Part shown: positions 53,004 through 62,846 of the stretch, one piece after another
How the letters are laid out: every line of letters starts with the position of its first letter
Numbering within the stretch: the first letter of the stretch is position 1
Source: an uncultured Bryobacteraceae bacterium
GTDB lineage: Bacteria > Acidobacteriota > Terriglobia > Bryobacterales > Bryobacteraceae
Direction: 5' to 3'
DNA: 64,000 nucleotides
NCBI GenBank assembly: GCA_937920635.1
Contig: CAKZUE010000046.1
Location: 1-64,000 of the forward strand
Notes under the pieces: generated by a model
Database searches by the model: none
Told to the model about the DNA's origin: nothing
What the model saw: the letters and a program-made list of their open reading frames with translations, nothing else
Program-made: the position numbers and the translations under genes

Positions 53004-55102
53004 GCCAGCAGCCGTTCGGCCTCGCGCTGGATGTCCTGCGTCTGCGGCAGGATGGCATCTTCCAGATCCGGGTGGTAGCCCACCCAGGTGTCCTGCGCGG
53101 CGACGCGCGCCACAGGCGCGTCCAGATGCTCGAACAGTTCGCCGGCGATGCGCGCCGCGATCTCGGCGCCGTAGCCGAAGCTCAGCATGTCTTCGTGAAC
53201 CACGAGCGCGCGGCTGGTCTTGCGCACGCTGTGAGCGATGGCCTCCCAGTCGTACGGCGCCAGCGTGCGCAGATCGAGGATTTCGATCGACAGATCCGGC
53301 CTTTTTTGTTCGATCCACGAAGCGGCCACCAGCGACTTCTGCACCGTCATGCCATACGTGATGATCGTGAGGTTGCTGCCGGGCTTCACCACGCGCGCCT
53401 TGCCGAAGGGGATGGTGAAATCGGGGCCCGGATGCGGGCTGCGGTTGTAAGGCTCGCGATAGAGGCGTTTGTGCTCGAGGAAGAGCACGGGATCATCGCA
53501 GCGGATGGCCGTGCGCAGCAGCCCGCAGGCGTCGAGCGCATTCGAGGGAAAGACGACGCGCAGGCCCGGGATGTGGGTGAAGGCAACTTCGCCGCACTGG
53601 CTGTGGTAAATGGCGCCGCCATTGAGATAGCCGCCAATGGCCACGCGGATGACGGCGGGCGCTTTCCAGGCGTTGTTCGAGCGCCAGCGGATGTTGGCCA
53701 GCTCGCCGCGGATCTGCATCATCGCGGGCCAGATGTAGTCGAAGAACTGGATCTCGACCACGGGTTTCATGCCGCGGCTGGCCATGCCGATGGCGCGGCC
53801 GACGATGGCCGCCTCGGCGATGGGCGCGTTGAAGACGCGGCGCGAGCCGAAGCGCTTCTGCAACCCGTGGGTGGCCTTGAACACTCCGCCCTTGCCCTTC
53901 ACCTCGCGCAGATTGTCTTCGCGGCTGCAATCGGCCACGTCCTCGCCGAAGACGACGATGTTCGGGTTGCGCTCCATCTCTTCGGCGAGCGTCAGGTTGA
54001 TCTCTTCCACCATGGTGCGGGGCTCGCCCTCCCAGTGTGGCTCCGCTTCCAGCTCGGGCGAGCAGGGATCGAAATCAGGCGAATACAGGAAATCGAGCGC
54101 GCTGGAGGCTGCCGGCGGCTCCGCCTTCAGCACCTGCTCGGTGACCTGCGCGATCTCCAGATCCACCTCATGGCAGATGCGCTTGTAGGAGACCTCTTCC
54201 AGGAGGTTTTCGGCGATCAGCCAGCGCGGGAATTGAATGACCGGGTCGCGGGCGGCTTCGGCGGCGCGCTCGGCTTCGGTCTTGTACAGCCGCTCGTCGT
54301 CGCTGAGCGAATGCGAGTAGGGGCGGATGCAATGGGCGTGGACCAGCGCGGGGCCTTCGCCGGCGCGCGCATGGGCGGCAGCCTCGGTCATCGCCCGGTA
54401 GGAGGCGAGGAAGTCCGTGCCGTCGCACTCGAGGATCTTCAGATGAGGGAAGCCGGTCACGAGCCGTGAGATGCTGCCGCCGGGCGTCTGCCTTTCGACG
54501 GGCACGGAGATGGCCCAGCCGTTGTCCTGAATCAGAAAGATCACGGGAAGGCGGTTGAGGCAGGCGGCGTTGAGCGCCTCCCAGAACTCGCCTTCGCTGG
54601 TCGAGCCCTCGCCGCCGCTGGCCAGCGTCACTTCATCGGAGTCAGGACGGAGATAGCGCGAGGCTTCGGCGCAGCCGGCAGCGTGGAGAAACTGCGTGCC
54701 GGTGGGAGACGAGCCGGTGAAGATGTGCAGCTCGGGAGACGACCAGTGGGAGGGCATCTGCCTGCCGCCGGACGCAGGGCCCGCGGCGGCGCCGACGCTT
54801 TCGAGCAGCATGTCCTCGGCGGTGACTCCGAGCGCGAGGGCCAGGGCGCGGTCGCGGTAGTAGAGATGGAACCAGTCGTGGCCGGGCCGCAGCGCCATTC
54901 CCGCCGCGGTCTGGATGGCCTCGTGCCCCGCGCCGCTGATCTGGAAGTAGATGCGGTTCTGCCGCTTCAGCATCACCTCGCGGTCGTCGAGCCGCCGCGA
55001 CATCTGCATGATGCGGAAGGCGCGCTGGAATGCTTCGCGGTCCAGCCCGCAATAGTCGGGGCCCGGCGGCACGGGCACGGTGACAGTCTTGGCGGTCGCC
55101 AT
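52997..55102 (-). CDS. fused alpha/beta 2-oxoacid dehydrogenase E1 component
   Basis: A 701-residue thiamine-diphosphate enzyme that fuses the E1 alpha subunit (about 1-330, TPP motif [11 protein letters not shown]...Asn) to the E1 beta subunit (about 365-701, [40 protein letters not shown]). It decarboxylates a branched-chain 2-oxoacid or pyruvate and passes the acyl group to an E2 lipoyl protein. No E2 or E3 gene is in the window. The start at 55102 (MATAKTV) has AGGGAAG upstream and is better than the 55183 ORF start. Confidence 0.88.
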   Translation of the reverse strand: MATAKTVTVPVPPGPDYCGLDREAFQRAFRIMQMSRRLDDREVMLKRQNRIYFQISGAGHEAIQTAAGMALRPGHDWFHLYYRDRALALALGVTAEDMLLESVGAAAGPASGGRQMPSHWSSPELHIFTGSSPTGTQFLHAAGCAEASRYLRPDSDEVTLASGGEGSTSEGEFWEALNAACLNRLPVIFLIQDNGWAISVPVERQTPGGSISRLVTGFPHLKILECDGTDFLASYRAMTEAAAHARAGEGPALVHAHCIRPYSHSLSDDERLYKTEAERAAEAARDPVIQFPRWLIAENLLEEVSYKRICHEVDLEIAQVTEQVLKAEPPAASSALDFLYSPDFDPCSPELEAEPHWEGEPRTMVEEINLTLAEEMERNPNIVVFGEDVADCSREDNLREVKGKGGVFKATHGLQKRFGSRRVFNAPIAEAAIVGRAIGMASRGMKPVVEIQFFDYIWPAMMQIRGELANIRWRSNNAWKAPAVIRVAIGGYLNGGAIYHSQCGEVAFTHIPGLRVVFPSNALDACGLLRTAIRCDDPVLFLEHKRLYREPYNRSPHPGPDFTIPFGKARVVKPGSNLTIITYGMTVQKSLVAASWIEQKRPDLSIEILDLRTLAPYDWEAIAHSVRKTSRALVVHEDMLSFGYGAEIAARIAGELFEHLDAPVARVAAQDTWVGYHPDLEDAILPQTQDIQREAERLLAY

Positions 55103-55181
55103 CGGCTTGCTTCCCTTTCCCTCAGTGTACCCGCTCGCCGGGAGCTGCCCATCCAGCCGAAACGGTACAATGTGAGGTTCC

Positions 55182-56465
55182 ATGCACGATCTTGGCTATT
55201 TTAGAGCGAATCTGGACGCCATCGCGGCCCGGCTGGCCGGCCGCGGTTTTACGCTCGACGTCGAAGAATTCCGCTCGTTGGATGCGCGCCGGCGCGCTGC
55301 GGTCACAGAGGCGGAAGAACTTCGCGCGCGGCGCAACGCCGAAAGCCAGGAGATCGGCAGGCGGAAAAAGGCCGGCGAGGACACCTCCACGCTCCAGGCG
55401 GAAGTGCGGGCGTTGGGAGACCGCATCGCCGAACTGGAAGAGCAGGTGAAGGCGCTCGACGAAGATTTCCGCTCGCGGCTGGCGTCAATCCCCAATGTGC
55501 CGCACGAGAGCGTCCCCGCTGGAGCGTCCAGCGAAGACAACGTCGAGATCAAGCGCTGGGGCGAGCCGCGCGCGTTTTCCTTCCCGCCCAAGGCCCACTG
55601 GGATCTGGGGCCGCAGCTCGGCATTCTGGATTTCGAACGCGCCGCCAGGATCACGGGCGCGCGCTTCGCGGTTTACATGGGCGCGGGCGCCAGGCTCGAG
55701 CGCGCGCTCATCAACTTCATGCTCGATCTGCACACGCGCGAGCACGGCTACACGGAAGTGCTGCCGCCCTTCATGGTCAATTCCGCGTCGCTGTACGGCA
55801 CCGGCCAGTTGCCCAAGTTCGCCGCCGACCTGTTCAAGTGCGAGAACTTCGACTTCTGGCTCATTCCCACCGCCGAGGTGCCGGTCACCAACCTGCACCG
55901 CGACGAGACGCTCGAGGGCGACGCGCTGCCCATCCGCTATTGCGCCTTCACGCCGTGCTTCCGCAGCGAGGCGGGCTCCTACGGGCGCGACGTGCGCGGC
56001 ATCATCCGCCAGCACCAGTTCCAGAAGGTCGAGCTGGTCAACTTCACGCGTCCCGACCAGAGCTATGAAGCGCTGGAGCGGTTGACCGAAAGCGCCGAGC
56101 ACGTGCTGGAAAAGCTCGGCCTGCCTTACCGCCGCGTGGTACTGTGCACGGGCGACATGGGTTTTGCCTCGGCCAAGACCTACGACCTGGAAGTGTGGAT
56201 GCCGGGGCAGCAGGCGTTCCGCGAGATCTCGTCTTGCTCGAATTTTGAGAGCTTCCAGGCGCGCCGCGCGGGCATCCGCTTCCGCACGGGGAAGGGCAAG
56301 GCGGAGTTCGTGCACACGCTGAACGGCAGCGGGCTGGCCGTGGGCCGGACGTGGGTGGCAGTGGTCGAGAACTGCCAGCAGGAAGATGGCTCTGTGGTGC
56401 TGCCCGAGGCGCTGCGCCCGTACCTCAACGCGGAAGTGATCAACGCGCAAGGCCAGCTCCGCTGA
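55182..56465 (+). CDS. serS: seryl-tRNA synthetase
   Basis: A 427-residue class II synthetase that charges tRNA-Ser. The N-terminal coiled coil (about 30-110) is Glu/Arg-rich. Motif 2 is [22 protein letters not shown] near residue 263, and motif 3 is [18 protein letters not shown] near 383. Length fits bacterial SerS. It diverges from the E1 gene with a 79-bp gap that should contain both promoters. Confidence 0.96.
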   Translation: MHDLGYFRANLDAIAARLAGRGFTLDVEEFRSLDARRRAAVTEAEELRARRNAESQEIGRRKKAGEDTSTLQAEVRALGDRIAELEEQVKALDEDFRSRLASIPNVPHESVPAGASSEDNVEIKRWGEPRAFSFPPKAHWDLGPQLGILDFERAARITGARFAVYMGAGARLERALINFMLDLHTREHGYTEVLPPFMVNSASLYGTGQLPKFAADLFKCENFDFWLIPTAEVPVTNLHRDETLEGDALPIRYCAFTPCFRSEAGSYGRDVRGIIRQHQFQKVELVNFTRPDQSYEALERLTESAEHVLEKLGLPYRRVVLCTGDMGFASAKTYDLEVWMPGQQAFREISSCSNFESFQARRAGIRFRTGKGKAEFVHTLNGSGLAVGRTWVAVVENCQQEDGSVVLPEALRPYLNAEVINAQGQLR

Positions 56466-56475
56466 GCCGCCCGGA

Positions 56476-57645
56476 TCAACCGATCTGCGGGACTTTCAGC
56501 CGCTCGCCGCCGCGCAGAGCCGACTGGTGGGCGATGATTCCCGGCAGCGTGTAGGCCACGGCCTCCTCGATGCCGATCGCGGGTTTGCGCCCGGCGCGGA
56601 CCGCCTCGACGAATTCGTGTGTCAGAAACGTGTGAGACCCTTCGTGACCGCTGTCGTGGCGCAGCGGCTCGGGCAGCATCTCGGTGGCCCACCATTGCAC
56701 TTGTTTGTACGGCTCCAGCACCGCCCGCTGGCGCGCGAAACCGGCGCTGTCCTTCTCCTTCTCCACGCTCCACCGCACGATCGCCGGCCCCAGGCCGTTA
56801 GGGTGCTCGAAGAAGAAGCTCATCCTGTCGCCAAAGAACTGCGCGCGCTCCGTGCCCCGGTGGGCGCCCTTCCACCACACGGCGACGCGGAACGCCGTTC
56901 CCCGGTCGGTCTGGAACAGCGCCGTCTCGTTCCAGAACGGGTTGCCATACGGGTTGTCCCGCAATATCGGGTCGGAGTCGCCCCAGCCGATGCAGGCGGC
57001 GTGCGTGATCCGCTCGCCCGTGATGCCGAGCAGGTGCGCCGTGCAATGCGTCGGATAATGCATCGGCGGAAAGCCGTAGCGCCAGGTCCGCTGTCCGTTT
57101 TCGACGAACAGCGATTCCAGCCCCGCGTGGTGGTACTCGCTCTCGCAGGCGAAGATCCGCCCGAACTCGCCCGCCTCATAGAAGCGGCGCGCGGAGATCG
57201 TTGGCTGCTGGTAGTAGCTGGTCTCGGCCATCATGTAGACGAGTCCGGAGCGCCTGACCGCCTCGGTCAGCTTCTGGCACTCCTCCAGCGACATCGCCGC
57301 GGGCACGGCGCACAGGACGTGTTTGCCCGCCGCCAGCGATGCCAGCACATGCGCCGCATGATCGGGGGCGGGCGTGAACAGCGCTACGGCGTCCACGCTC
57401 CGGTCTTTCAGCAATTCCACAAGAGACACATAGGCCTTCCGGCAGCCGTAAGTCTGCTGAAGCGCGGCCCGCCTGTCCTGGCGCAGATCCGCCACCGCCT
57501 CCACCACTGCATGCGGGTGCTCGTGAAAATAGAACTGCGTCCCAAACCGCCCGCCCACCACACCGACCCTGATTCTTCTCTCCCGGGCTGAAGCCGCCGT
57601 GGCGGCCATCAGGGCGGCAAACCGCCTGCGCGTGTGCGTGTTCAT
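56476..57645 (-). CDS. Gfo/Idh/MocA-family protein lacking the usual EKP lysine
   Basis: A 389-residue protein with a twin-arginine-like leader (TRRRFAALMAATAAS) and a Rossmann motif (VGVVGGRFGTQF). At the position of the family EKP motif it has VLCAVPAAMS, so the catalytic lysine is missing. Later blocks (ESEYHHAGLE, GFPPMHYPTHCTAHLLG) are typical of exported acidobacterial members. It may bind sugars or NAD without oxidising them. It converges with serS. Confidence 0.8.
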   Translation of the reverse strand: MNTHTRRRFAALMAATAASARERRIRVGVVGGRFGTQFYFHEHPHAVVEAVADLRQDRRAALQQTYGCRKAYVSLVELLKDRSVDAVALFTPAPDHAAHVLASLAAGKHVLCAVPAAMSLEECQKLTEAVRRSGLVYMMAETSYYQQPTISARRFYEAGEFGRIFACESEYHHAGLESLFVENGQRTWRYGFPPMHYPTHCTAHLLGITGERITHAACIGWGDSDPILRDNPYGNPFWNETALFQTDRGTAFRVAVWWKGAHRGTERAQFFGDRMSFFFEHPNGLGPAIVRWSVEKEKDSAGFARQRAVLEPYKQVQWWATEMLPEPLRHDSGHEGSHTFLTHEFVEAVRAGRKPAIGIEEAVAYTLPGIIAHQSALRGGERLKVPQIG

Positions 57646-57730
57646 CGGACGATCCCTCCCGGTGCTGTTCCAGCGCCAAGCAGTGTATCACCGCCGTGCG
57701 CGGCTTCAGTGCGCGGCGCCGGAGTTCCGG

Positions 57731-58762
57731 TCAGGGCAGCAGCACCATCTTGCCGACGCCGTCGGCGTAGGCTTCCAGCGTTTCGAAAGCCTGCTGTGTG
57801 CGCTCGAGCGGCCAGCGGTGGGTGACCATGGGGGCGAAGCGCGAAGCGTGCCCGGTCAGCAGCCTGAGGGCGAGTTCGCTGCGGTGATTGGACCGGCGCA
57901 CGGGGAAAAACCACTGCTCCTTGCGGCGCAGCGTGAAGAAGTCGACCGGGAGACGGTCTTCGCTGGGCAGCGCAGTGATCACGATCCGCGCCGCCGGCGC
58001 GCCCATATGGATCGCCTGATTGTGCGAATCGGCTTTGCCCGCGCAATCGAAAACCATGTCCACGCCGCGCCCGCCGGTGTCGCGGAGCACTTCTTTCACC
58101 GGGTCCACAGCCGCCGGGTCGATCACGGCATCGGCGCCCGCCAGACGCGCCAGCTCTCGCCGGTGCGGCACGGGTTCGACAGCCCAGATGCGCGCCACGC
58201 CGGCCAGCCGCAGGCAGGCGATGGTGGTCAGACCGATGGGCCCTGCGCCAATCACCGCGGCGGTCTCGCCGAGCTTTGGCGCGCCAAAGCGGAAGGACTG
58301 CAGCGCGATGGCGATGGGCTCGAACAGCGTGCCCTCGGCCATGCCGAGCCCCGCGGGCAGCGGCAGCAGGTTGACGGCGGGCAGGTTCACATGATCACGG
58401 AAGAAGCCCGGCTCGCCCGGATTGGAAAGGAATCGGACGTGGTGGCAGAGGTTGTGCCGCCCGCTCAGGCAGAACTCGCAGTGATAGCAGTAGAGCGGCG
58501 CTTCCAGCGCCACGCGGTCGCCGGGGCTCCACTGGGTGACGCCCGCGCCCACGGCGCTGACCACGCCTGTGGGCTCGTGGCCCAGCACCATCGGGTAGAG
58601 GCACGGCATGCCGCCGATGCTGCCTTCAGAAAAGTTGTGCAGATCGCTGCCGCAGACGCCGACGGCGGCCACGCGCACCTGCACTTCGCCAGGGCCGGGC
58701 GGCTCGGGTTCGTAAGGGCGGAGCTCGAACGTCCGAAGGCGCGTCAGCAGAGCAACAGCCAT
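57731..58762 (-). CDS. zinc-dependent polyol/alcohol dehydrogenase
   Basis: A 343-residue medium-chain dehydrogenase of the sorbitol dehydrogenase group. It has catalytic zinc ligands in GVCGSDLH and LGHEPTG, structural zinc CYHCEFCLSGRHNLC, and NAD motif IGAGPIG near residue 167. The start at 58762 (MAVALLTRL) avoids overlap with the zinc-ribbon gene, whose stop lies 13 bp upstream. The pair are probably co-transcribed. The substrate is unknown. Confidence 0.88.
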   Translation of the reverse strand: MAVALLTRLRTFELRPYEPEPPGPGEVQVRVAAVGVCGSDLHNFSEGSIGGMPCLYPMVLGHEPTGVVSAVGAGVTQWSPGDRVALEAPLYCYHCEFCLSGRHNLCHHVRFLSNPGEPGFFRDHVNLPAVNLLPLPAGLGMAEGTLFEPIAIALQSFRFGAPKLGETAAVIGAGPIGLTTIACLRLAGVARIWAVEPVPHRRELARLAGADAVIDPAAVDPVKEVLRDTGGRGVDMVFDCAGKADSHNQAIHMGAPAARIVITALPSEDRLPVDFFTLRRKEQWFFPVRRSNHRSELALRLLTGHASRFAPMVTHRWPLERTQQAFETLEAYADGVGKMVLLP

Positions 58763-58775
58763 GGGGGCAGGGAGC

Positions 58776-59261
58776 CTACTTCTTGAAGAGCCGGTCGAAA
58801 GCGAGCCTCGCATCGGCCGCGCTCTTGGGCGCGGCGATGTCCGGCCGTCCGTCCGTGCGGATCACCGATGAGGGCGGGGCGCTGTCGCGGGCGACGGTCA
58901 CGCGCGGGCGGAAGAACGTGCAGTCGTTGGCCTTGTCCTTGTAAGGAATGCGCGCCGGAATCGGCTTGGTGCACTGGAAGCGGGTGGAGGGCTCGAAATA
59001 CGCGCACTGCTTGCAGCAGTGCAGTTCGGCCCCGCACTTCGGGCAAACGCCCGAGAAGTCCATGTCCGGCGGGAACGCCGTGGCGCAGTTGTAACAGCGC
59101 GCGGCGGTGACGGTTTCCACCATGCGCGGCAGGCGCGGCCCGGTGATGTCGATGGGCGGCCTGGGGCCTCTGGGCTTCGGCCGTTCGCGTTCGCGCTCTT
59201 CGCCCGAGGGGGCTTCATAGTCCATGTAGCCCCGTTGCTTGTACTTGCGGTCGCCTTCCAT
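58776..59261 (-). CDS. uncharacterised zinc-ribbon protein
   Basis: A 161-residue soluble protein. The N-terminal half is charged and Arg/Pro-rich (ERERERPKPRGPRPP). The middle has two Cys pairs (CYNC, CPKC) and then CCKQC with further Cys (FQC, DC), consistent with one or two zinc sites. The C-terminus ends ARLAFDRLFKK. I recall similar uncharacterised proteins in Acidobacteria. The start at 59261 (MEGDRKYKQ) has AAAGGAG upstream; an ORF from 59369 would add a CLNC pair and is the alternative. Confidence 0.65.
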   Translation of the reverse strand: MEGDRKYKQRGYMDYEAPSGEERERERPKPRGPRPPIDITGPRLPRMVETVTAARCYNCATAFPPDMDFSGVCPKCGAELHCCKQCAYFEPSTRFQCTKPIPARIPYKDKANDCTFFRPRVTVARDSAPPSSVIRTDGRPDIAAPKSAADARLAFDRLFKK

Positions 59262-59519
59262 GCGGGAGAGTGCTCCTTTGGTGGCTTGGTCGATTTTCAG
59301 GCAGTTCAGACAGTGCGGATCGTATTCCTGAACAGGCTCGTGTGAGTCTGGTTCCTGACGGGAACCCATGCGGATGGATCACGCCGCGAGGAAGGAGAAT
59401 CGCACCAGCCTATGCGCCGTTTCCACCGCCCGCCGAAGCATCCCCGCTTCGCCGCGCGGCCGCTCACCCGGCACACCCCATACATATCATGCTTCCGCGC
59501 CGGAATCCAGCCCCTTTGG

Positions 59520-62072
59520 TTAATTCCGCAAGGTCCATTTGACGGGCAGATGGCAGGGGCGGGTGACGGGGTCCTCGCTGCGGTTCGGACTGATGCGCAG
59601 CGTGTAGCCGATCCGTCCGGTCTGGTGCGGCACAAACTCCCGCCCAAACAAATACCGCCCGTCCTGTTGTTGCAGGAACGGCAGGCTGATCACGGTGGTG
59701 TCGTACAGGTCGCCGTCCGGGTTCACGCGGCCCACCACCGCTTCCACGCGCACGTCGCCCGGTTCCAGGCCGGCCAGGTGCACGGAGGCGCGGAGCTGGA
59801 TGGCCGCGCCGGTGACAATGGAACGTCCGACGGAGCTGGAGACATCCTCGATCGTCACGCCGGGCCAGGCATGGTCCACCTTGTGGTTCCACTGAGCCTT
59901 TTCACGCGCCCACTGATAGTTCTGCTGTTGCGCCCGGAGGCCGGCCAGATGCGCGGGTTCGTACATCCGTTCGACGTAGTCCCGCACCATGCGCTGGCAG
60001 TTGAACAGCGGGCTGAGGTTCATGATGGATGTCTTGACGCGCTTCATCCACGCCGCCGGCACGCCCTCTTCCCGGTTGCGGTAGAACATCGGCACGATTT
60101 CCGTTTCCAGCAGCGAGTAGATCGAAGAGGCGTGCACTTCGTCGAGGTCCGGCGTGTAGGGGTCGCGGTCGCCGATCGCCCAGCCGCCGGACACCTCATA
60201 GGCTTCGTCGAACCAGCCGTCGAGGATCGAGAGGTTGAGCGTGCCGTTGATGGCGGCTTTCATGCCGCTGGTGCCGCAGGCTTCCTCGCCACGGCGCGGG
60301 TTGTTGAGCCACAGGTCCACCCCCTGCACCAGCTCGCGGCCCACTTCGATGTCGTAGTCCTCGACAAAGACGATGTGGCGCGCGAGTTCAGGATCGCGCG
60401 CGAACTGGATGATCTCCCGGATCAGTTGCTTGCCGGGGGTGTCCTTGGGATGCGCCTTGCCGGCGATGACGAGCTGCACGGGCATCTGCGGGTTGGTAAG
60501 GATTTTCTTCAGCCGGGCGAGGTCGCGGAAAATCAGCGTGGCGCGCTTGTAGGTGGCGAAGCGGCGCGAGAAGCCGATGGTGAACACTTCGGGATCGAAG
60601 ATTTCGGCGAGCCGCTTCTGCTCGGTGCTGGGCGCGTGCCGTTCCTGGGCGCGCCGGAGGAGCCTTTCGCGGATGAAGGCGATCAGGCGGCGCTTGCGCC
60701 GGCGCCGGATCTCCCACAGCTCCTCGTCCGGGATGTCCTCCACCTGCGCCCAGATGGCCGGGTCCACGTATTGCTCCCGCCAGCCTGGCGCCAGATACTG
60801 GTCGAACAGATTGGCCAGATCCGGATGCAGCCACGTGGGCAGGTGCACGCCGTTGGTGATCGGGAAGATGGGGACTTCGTGTTCGGGGAAGTCCGGCCAC
60901 AGGCGGCTGAACATCTGCCGGCTCACCTCGGAATGCAGGCGGCTGACCGCATTGCGGTAGGCCGACATCTTCAGGGCCAGCACCGCCATCGAGAAGCGGT
61001 CGCCCTGTTCCGCGGTCCCGCCCTGCCCGAGGGCGAGGAAGCGGTCGAAGGGAACATTGTTGCGCTCGCAGTAGGCGTGGAAGTACTCGTAGATGAGCCC
61101 CGGGTCGAACATGTCGATGCCGGCCGGCACGGGCGTGTGCGTGGTGAACGTGTTGTTGGCCCGGGCCGCCTCCAGCGCCTCATCCCAGCTCAGGCTGTGC
61201 TCCTGCATCAGCAGCCGCACGCGTTCCAGCGCCAGAAACGCCGAGTGGCCCTCGTTCATGTGGAACACAGTTGGTTCCATGCCGAGCCGCTTCAGCGCGC
61301 GCAAACCGCCCACGGCCAGCACGAACTCCTGCTGGATTCGGGTCACCGTGTCGCCGCCGTACAACTGGTCGGTGATGTCGCGGTACTCGTCGATGGTGTT
61401 TTCCGGGATGTTGGTGTCGAGCAGGATCAGGGGCACGCGGCCCACCTGCATCTTCCAGGCCTTCACGTAACAGTTGCCGCGCGGCAGGCGGAGTTCGACC
61501 ACGATCTCGTTGCCTTCGGCGTCGAGCGCCGGCGCTACAGGCCAGGTGAAGAAGTCGTTCACCGGATACTTCTCCACCTGCCAGCCGTCCGGATTCAGGT
61601 GCTGTTCCAGATAGCCCTTCTGGTACAAGAGACCGACGCCGACCAGGCCGAGGTTGGCGTCGCTGGCGGCTTTCAGATAGTCGCCGGAGAGGATGCCCAG
61701 CCCTCCGGAGTAGATCTGCACCGATTCCAGCAGTCCGTACTCCATGCTGAAGTAGGCCACCTTCATTCCATCCGGCGGAGGCTGGACTTTCATGTAGTCG
61801 TCAAACTCGCGGCAGGCGGCCTGATACAGGGCCACATAGCGCGGGTCGGCCGCCGCCTTCTGCAAAGTCTCCTGAGGGATGCGGCCCAGCAGGAGAACCG
61901 GATTGCGCCGGCATTCCTTCCACAACACCGGATCCAGCCTGCGGAACACAGGGCGGATGTTCTGTTTCCAGCTCCAGAGGAAATTCAGAGCCAGCTCGCC
62001 CAGCCGCGACAGCTCAGGCGGCAGCGCGGGGGTGACGAGAAACTCTTTGACGGGATGGATGCGATGGGCCAT
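59520..62072 (-). CDS. glgP: alpha-glucan (glycogen) phosphorylase
   Basis: An 850-residue phosphorylase that releases glucose-1-phosphate from glycogen or maltodextrin. The N-terminal DUF3417 region (about 1-115) precedes the catalytic fold. Key blocks are FHMNEGHSAF near 258, FATYKRATLIF near 510 and EEACGTSGMKAAINGTLN near 595; the last holds residues that bind substrate and the pyridoxal phosphate cofactor. The C-terminal extension (about 740-850) is beta-rich. The start is 62072 (MAHRIHPV); ATG 62099 is an alternative. Divergent from an Rrf2 gene. Confidence 0.9.
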   Translation of the reverse strand: MAHRIHPVKEFLVTPALPPELSRLGELALNFLWSWKQNIRPVFRRLDPVLWKECRRNPVLLLGRIPQETLQKAAADPRYVALYQAACREFDDYMKVQPPPDGMKVAYFSMEYGLLESVQIYSGGLGILSGDYLKAASDANLGLVGVGLLYQKGYLEQHLNPDGWQVEKYPVNDFFTWPVAPALDAEGNEIVVELRLPRGNCYVKAWKMQVGRVPLILLDTNIPENTIDEYRDITDQLYGGDTVTRIQQEFVLAVGGLRALKRLGMEPTVFHMNEGHSAFLALERVRLLMQEHSLSWDEALEAARANNTFTTHTPVPAGIDMFDPGLIYEYFHAYCERNNVPFDRFLALGQGGTAEQGDRFSMAVLALKMSAYRNAVSRLHSEVSRQMFSRLWPDFPEHEVPIFPITNGVHLPTWLHPDLANLFDQYLAPGWREQYVDPAIWAQVEDIPDEELWEIRRRRKRRLIAFIRERLLRRAQERHAPSTEQKRLAEIFDPEVFTIGFSRRFATYKRATLIFRDLARLKKILTNPQMPVQLVIAGKAHPKDTPGKQLIREIIQFARDPELARHIVFVEDYDIEVGRELVQGVDLWLNNPRRGEEACGTSGMKAAINGTLNLSILDGWFDEAYEVSGGWAIGDRDPYTPDLDEVHASSIYSLLETEIVPMFYRNREEGVPAAWMKRVKTSIMNLSPLFNCQRMVRDYVERMYEPAHLAGLRAQQQNYQWAREKAQWNHKVDHAWPGVTIEDVSSSVGRSIVTGAAIQLRASVHLAGLEPGDVRVEAVVGRVNPDGDLYDTTVISLPFLQQQDGRYLFGREFVPHQTGRIGYTLRISPNRSEDPVTRPCHLPVKWTLRN

Positions 62073-62258
62073 AGAGACGAAAATTGCTCCCTGTTCCAAG
62101 TTAGCAGAGAGATGCTGGACCGCCCGTCGTGGCGGATGGCGTTACGGGATGCTCCTGCCTTTGGTTAGATGCGCCGGTCCAGCGGAACGAACCGCAATTC
62201 TGCCAGTGTTCCCAGCGGCCCCTGAATCAGGAACAACCGGGTTTGTCATCCTTTTGTC

Positions 62259-62285
62259 TTGATTTTCTCCATCTTGACGTACAAT
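62259..62285 (+). promoter_or_regulatory. promoter of the second Rrf2 gene, possibly leaderless
   Basis: TTGATT and TACAAT are separated by 15 bp, slightly short, in an A+T-rich stretch. Transcription from this -10 would begin at about 62291-62292, which is the ATG of the gene, so the mRNA would have almost no leader. Confidence 0.35.
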
Positions 62286-62291
62286 GAAAGC

Positions 62292-62792
62292 ATGAAGTTG
62301 AGCGCCCAGGAAGAGTATGGGCTGAGGTGTCTCCTCCATATGGCCCGCAATGGCGAGGACCGCAGCCACAGCATTCCGGAAATCAGCCGCGCGGAGGGCC
62401 TTTCCGTCCCCAACGTGGCCAAACTGATGCGCATTCTGCGGCTCGGAGGACTGGTGCAGAGCGTGCGGGGACAGGCTGGCGGGTACACGCTGGCCAAGCC
62501 GGCAGCCGAAATCACGGTCTCGGAAGTGCTGGGGCTGCTGGGAGGCAGCTTCTTCAACTCCCATTTCTGCGACCGGCACGCCGGACTGGAGCGCAGTTGC
62601 GCGCACAGCCAGGACTGTTCGCTCCGCACCCTGTGGGGCGCGGTGCAGAAGAGCCTGGACGCAATTCTCACCCGCACCACGCTGCGCGACCTGCTCCGCA
62701 ACGAGCAGGAAGTGGCGGCGCTTCTGCGGGAGAGAGCCTCGGCGGCGCTGCTGGAGGCTGCCGAATCCGGCGCGCGGCCACGCGCTTGCTGA
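62292..62792 (+). CDS. Rrf2 family transcriptional regulator (second)
   Basis: A 166-residue winged-helix regulator: EEYGLRCLLHMA, SVPNVAKLMRILRLGG (recognition region) and SVRGQAGGYTLAKP (wing). Three Cys follow (FCDRH, ERSCAHSQDCS), which could ligate an Fe-S cluster, but the spacing (C-x9-C-x5-C) differs from IscR and from the first Rrf2 protein here. Targets unknown; it diverges from glgP. The start at 62292 (MKLSAQ) is the family-typical N-terminus. Confidence 0.85.
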   Translation: MKLSAQEEYGLRCLLHMARNGEDRSHSIPEISRAEGLSVPNVAKLMRILRLGGLVQSVRGQAGGYTLAKPAAEITVSEVLGLLGGSFFNSHFCDRHAGLERSCAHSQDCSLRTLWGAVQKSLDAILTRTTLRDLLRNEQEVAALLRERASAALLEAAESGARPRAC

Positions 62793-62846
62793 GCCCTTGC
62801 CGCCGGATGGCAGCAGGCCCTCCCGGCCGCCCGATATGCTGAAAGG

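Noticed and set aside
59412-62168. 918-residue plus-strand ORF
   Set aside because: Antisense shadow of glycogen phosphorylase.
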